Below the pieces are notes generated by a model. That model did no database searches. It was not told where the DNA came from and saw only the letters and a program-made list of their open reading frames with translations. From a bacterium (lineage in GTDB: Bacteria > Planctomycetota > SZUA-567), in contig QKCJ01000010.1 in NCBI GenBank assembly GCA_003245715.1, positions 1-64,000 on the forward strand: a DNA stretch of 64,000 nucleotides, in the 5' to 3' direction. This document shows positions 61,028 through 64,000 of the stretch, in pieces. The position numbers and the translations under genes are program-made. The stretch's first letter is position 1, and each line of letters starts with the position of its first letter.

Positions 61028-62992
61028 TTATTGTATTAGATCCTTCCAGCCTTCATAAATCATAACCATTGCCATTGTGTCGAGTTCACAATAATTAAGT
61101 AAAGCTTGGTTTAGTTCTCTTCTCTCATAGTCTGACATCTCTGTAAATTGCAATTTTGCATAAGCCGTTAAAGCACCTCCACCATCTTTAAGGACATTAT
61201 CATTGCTTAATAGCATCGATTCATTATTTTGTGTATTTTGGAACATTTTTGGCAATAATAAATATGGATCGACAACGGTTCCATTTTTAATCTTAATCCA
61301 TGACCAATTCTTAAAGTTTAAGCTTTTTACACCACTTTCAGTTCCATAAATAGGTCTTGAATACTTCTCCCGTAAACACCGTGAATTATTTAAAATAGAA
61401 GGAAGAATTTTCTTGATTGATGTAGAGCCACCAGCAGCAGGATCATAATAGTATTTTTTAACTAAATCCCATAAATCAACCATGTCTCTATCGCCACACC
61501 AAAACTCTGTGCTGTCACCCGTCGAATGACTGATTAATTTGATAAAATCACATAATTCTTCAGAGTCATCAACTTCATTTTTGTTGTGTTGTAATTGATG
61601 ATAGATTAAATTCAGAAAGGTATTTTCATGATTTGAATATCTGAATATGGATCCATTATCATTTGATAATTGGTTCATTAAATTGCGAACAAACTCAAAA
61701 TTAGGGAAAACTCCAGGTTGAGTGTTAATGTATTCTCCATAATGCGCCACCGTGCCGCCTTCATCAACTATGTGATGAGAAAACTGAAACGCAATACCTT
61801 CGTATGGGTGTAGGCCTTTATTAAAAGGAATGGCAACCATAGTTGTTTCAAAATCAATAAAATGTAAAGGAAATCGCCATGACCACATTTCTTCACGAAG
61901 CCCTTGTTTATCAATCCATAAAGCATCATCATTATTCTGTATTTTCTCAACTTGCATCCATTGCCTCTGACTCAAGGTAAGCCCTGGCAGGTTGTCTGAT
62001 TTTGGTGATATATCCTCCTCTTCAATATCATTTATCATGATTTTCCCAGAATTGATAAGATTGGATTTTTTGCGAAAATTCCAAATATCAAACACGGTTG
62101 GACTATCTATCATGCCACAAGACCACCCTAAATTTTCAGTCCAGCATTCAGCTTTTCCGCTTTTCAAACCAGATGAGATATCTTCAGCAGAAGCATAGAA
62201 TTCACAAGAACCACAAGCTGTGGATACTGGCGTAGCTATCTTCTTATCGGCAGCATAGCTTTCTGAAAACAAACGAACCATATCCAAGAATGGTAATTCT
62301 TCATCTTGACAATCTGAATATATATGTTCACAAATATCATCTATATCTACTGTGCATAAAATCTTTGGCGATAAATCGTCTTCACACAAATCTTCAGATA
62401 CCTCAACATGAGTCATACTACTTATATCTTTTAATAACTTGAATTTTTGATTTAGACCATTTGTCGGGCAAATAGCTGTTTTATCTGCAAGCATTAGATA
62501 TGTAGTATTTGTAAATTGCGGATAAGCTGTAGTAATGACGTGTTTCTGAAAAGCGACATCGTATAGGTATGATTTCCAGCCAGATGATATTTTACCTGTT
62601 TTACCGAGAAAAGGACTTTCTTCTGAAGGCTCAAAAGACTTTGCCTTAACTTCAATCAAATCAAGATGATTTTTGGATTTGACCAGTATATCAACTCTAA
62701 CAAATAGGTTATTGATGCATACTGCTGCTTCATAAATGATAACATTTTCAAGCTTAAGAAGATTATTGGTTTGACTTAATGCTTCGTCATAATCCAACGT
62801 TTTAATATCGTGGCCACCGGGAACGTAACATTTGGCAAGTTCACCTACCTGAAAACCACCTTCAGCCAATGCCTCAAGAAAACTATCATTGAGGGTTTGA
62901 TTAGCATACTCTTTCTTCCCTGTATAATATAATTTCGCAGGGCATTCTAAACCTAACTTGAATCTTGATTTTGTTAAATATCTATTTTTCAT
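61028..62992 (-). CDS. PD-(D/E)XK / DUF2779 double-nuclease protein
   Basis: 654 residues from the ATG at 62992 with TAAGG upstream; nine more codons are open to 63019. The N-terminal half is Cas4/RecB-like: SRFKLGLECPAKLYY, Asp101, then Glu114-X-Lys116 in DLIEVKAKS. A cysteine cluster (CGSC, then C...C near residues 265-295) can form an Fe-S site with the early Cys17. The C-terminal DUF2779 part has LHFIDFETTMVAIPF, like a DEDD exonuclease. Possibly a defence or repair nuclease. It follows the sigma-like gene within ten bases. Confidence 0.75.
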   Translation of the reverse strand: MKNRYLTKSRFKLGLECPAKLYYTGKKEYANQTLNDSFLEALAEGGFQVGELAKCYVPGGHDIKTLDYDEALSQTNNLLKLENVIIYEAAVCINNLFVRVDILVKSKNHLDLIEVKAKSFEPSEESPFLGKTGKISSGWKSYLYDVAFQKHVITTAYPQFTNTTYLMLADKTAICPTNGLNQKFKLLKDISSMTHVEVSEDLCEDDLSPKILCTVDIDDICEHIYSDCQDEELPFLDMVRLFSESYAADKKIATPVSTACGSCEFYASAEDISSGLKSGKAECWTENLGWSCGMIDSPTVFDIWNFRKKSNLINSGKIMINDIEEEDISPKSDNLPGLTLSQRQWMQVEKIQNNDDALWIDKQGLREEMWSWRFPLHFIDFETTMVAIPFNKGLHPYEGIAFQFSHHIVDEGGTVAHYGEYINTQPGVFPNFEFVRNLMNQLSNDNGSIFRYSNHENTFLNLIYHQLQHNKNEVDDSEELCDFIKLISHSTGDSTEFWCGDRDMVDLWDLVKKYYYDPAAGGSTSIKKILPSILNNSRCLREKYSRPIYGTESGVKSLNFKNWSWIKIKNGTVVDPYLLLPKMFQNTQNNESMLLSNDNVLKDGGGALTAYAKLQFTEMSDYERRELNQALLNYCELDTMAMVMIYEGWKDLIQ

Positions 62993-63000
62993 TTTATGCC

Positions 63001-63342
63001 TTACAAGAAGTGACACCAATTTACGTTATTACTGCCGGGGCATTTACAATTCCAAAACGATCTCATCTCATCAAGTAATGAGCCCGTTATTCGGGAACAA
63101 ATATATGGTGCAACGTCAACTTCAGATGACTCCTTAAGCCTATATAGAGCATCTATTAATCCTTTATTACCGAATTCTTTTAAAAGATAACTATTTTTAA
63201 AAGGTACACGCTTAAGCATTCTATCAACACATGAGTCCACATAAAAACCACAGTGAATAAAAGCAGCCTCAAAACTTTTATTACTGCCAGTAGTTCTATA
63301 GTCAACAATCAAATCTTCTGTTGTTTTGTCAAAATTATCCAT
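63001..63342 (-). CDS. truncated FliA-like sigma region 2
   Basis: 113 residues. NKGLIDALYRLKES and ICSRITGSLLDEMRSF match FliA/WhiG sigma regions 2.1-2.4 (compare the usual GLLDAIERFD and YAxxRIRGAxLDELR). The C-terminal promoter-binding region 4 is absent, and the last 18 residues are unrelated. It is therefore a truncated sigma factor, perhaps non-functional, or a small anti-sigma-type derivative. It precedes the nuclease gene by a few bases. Confidence 0.6.
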   Translation of the reverse strand: MDNFDKTTEDLIVDYRTTGSNKSFEAAFIHCGFYVDSCVDRMLKRVPFKNSYLLKEFGNKGLIDALYRLKESSEVDVAPYICSRITGSLLDEMRSFWNCKCPGSNNVNWCHFL

Positions 63343-63398
63343 GTTCCTATCCGCTATACCATCTATGGTTTATATGAAAGTAATTGTAGATATTTAAT

Positions 63399-63653
63399 TC
63401 ATGCTAATGACAGGTAATGCTCTTTAATCTCAAGATATAGTTTTATCGGTATTGTTGAACCAACATCAATTTTGTATAGTGCCCTTGCAATTGCCGGGTT
63501 TTGTCAAAATTTAACGATACGGCTATTTTCTTTGTATATCTCAATAATCCTGATTACCTGTGCATCCTTACCTTTAACAGTTAAATAGGCTCCCGGAGGT
63601 TTCTCCGTAAATTTCAGGGCTACTGCAAAATGTGTAGGATTTCTAATAATCAT
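63399..63653 (-). pseudogene. flhB: FlhB C-terminal domain with in-frame stop
   Basis: ATG at 63653 opens IIRNPTHFAVALKF with the autocleavage NPTH motif of the FlhB/YscU export switch, then VKGKDAQVIRIIEIYKENS. A TGA at 63504-63506 interrupts; the same frame continues NPAIARALYKIDVGSTIPIK to a TGA at 63399-63401. Both halves align with the FlhB cytoplasmic domain, so this is one gene broken by a nonsense change. The membrane domain of a full FlhB is absent, so it may originally have been a stand-alone FlhB-like protein. Confidence 0.8.
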
Positions 63654-63701
63654 GGAAGAACATGGGATAAATTTCTGTGCAAACGCTTCAAAGTCTTCAC
63701 T

Positions 63702-63980
63702 TTAGTTCTGCAAATCCATTCGAGCAGAATCAATATTGTTTTGAAGCAATTCGATTGTTTTTCTTGCTTGTTCACACATCTTGTCAATTTGTTCAATTTC
63801 ATTATATATTTTAGCAATCCCTTCACTTTTATAATTACCCGATGTGGCGTTTAACATATCAGCTTTTTGTTTTAATTTACTTCTATTATAAAGAAGCTTC
63901 ATTATTGATGCATAGTATTTATCAATACTAAACGCCCATTCTTCCATTTGTTTATATATTTCACAATTATATAGAATCAT
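63702..63980 (-). CDS. coiled-coil protein next to FlhB remnant
   Basis: 92 residues, all-helical (IYNEIEQIDKMCEQARKTIE). No family recognised; its size and position beside flagellar remnants would suit an export chaperone or stalk protein. The frame ends in TAA just before the FlhB-like frame. Confidence 0.5.
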   Translation of the reverse strand: MILYNCEIYKQMEEWAFSIDKYYASIMKLLYNRSKLKQKADMLNATSGNYKSEGIAKIYNEIEQIDKMCEQARKTIELLQNNIDSARMDLQN

Positions 63981-64000
63981 GTTATTGTCCTATTCCACGA

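Noticed and set aside
1-64000. CRISPR array
   Set aside because: No regularly spaced direct repeats were seen; short repeats near att sites are integrase-type motifs. The Cas4-like nuclease has no cas neighbours.

Overview
The window is a stretch of bacterial chromosome (roughly 45-50% G+C by eye) interrupted by an almost complete prophage. The host is Gram-negative by its gene content (lipoproteins, TcdA, NADP-type isocitrate dehydrogenase). The fucosidase / GH-A hydrolase / XylR-like regulator cluster would suit a polysaccharide-degrading PVC-group bacterium such as a Lentisphaerota or Kiritimatiellota member. That placement is a guess from gene style only.

Left chromosomal part (1-17.4 kb). 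A carbohydrate locus comes first: a carbohydrate-binding-domain fragment, a clan GH-A glycosidase, a GH29 alpha-L-fucosidase and a divergent AraC/XylR-type regulator. At 4.7-5.55 kb lies the wreck of a second phage (serine recombinase tail, decoration-protein head, capsid tail) beside tRNA-Leu(GAG). A long minus-strand gene string follows: prfB, a small unknown gene, glyA, serA, a zinc-ribbon peptide, icd, an unusual radC fused to half of an endonuclease III, and a small lipoprotein. A 690-base structured leader precedes rny (RNase Y) on the plus strand. Then come a small membrane protein, tcdA and tatD on minus, and a tRNA with anticodon CAU.

Prophage (17,446-59,417). A 47-bp direct repeat of the 3' end of that tRNA marks attL and attR, giving an element of about 41.9 kb. 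A tyrosine integrase sits next to attL, with repeated 10-13 bp arm-type motifs in both arms. The structural genes run right to left on the minus strand: small terminase-like ORF, TerL (38.1 kb), zinc ribbon, lambda-type portal, protease-capsid fusion, DUF2190 decoration protein, connector, a discoidin-domain virion protein, an odd membrane/lipoprotein cassette (candidate lysis genes), minor tail proteins, tail tube, tail chaperones with an apparent frameshift, tape measure, and two large tail proteins. This order is that of a siphovirus. A plus-strand secreted PDZ-like gene interrupts the tail genes as a moron. The early minus operon (40-56 kb) carries a second tyrosine recombinase, DNA methyltransferases, MazG-like, DUF1937, radical SAM, ParB-like, DUF2303, a P-loop dNMP-kinase-like protein, Lar-like and many small proteins. 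The lysogeny region (56.2-59.2 kb, plus strand) has a CI-type repressor overlapping a multi-pass membrane protein gene, and a membrane-anchored thermonuclease.

Right flank (59.4-64 kb). Immediately beyond attR is another tyrosine integrase pointing away from the tRNA fragment, so a second element may be inserted in tandem or may have been left behind. It is followed on minus by a Cas4-like/DUF2779 nuclease, a truncated FliA-like sigma region 2, an FlhB C-terminal domain broken by a stop codon, and a coiled-coil protein. The last three look like remains of a flagellar locus.

Most interesting for follow-up: the overlapping out-of-frame lipoprotein genes, the repressor-coupled membrane protein, the phage modification / nucleotide gene cluster with a methyltransferase broken at a G7 tract, the EndoIII-RadC fusion, the AT-rich two-gene cargo at 38.4-39.3 kb, and the structured elements upstream of rny and at 40.8 kb.
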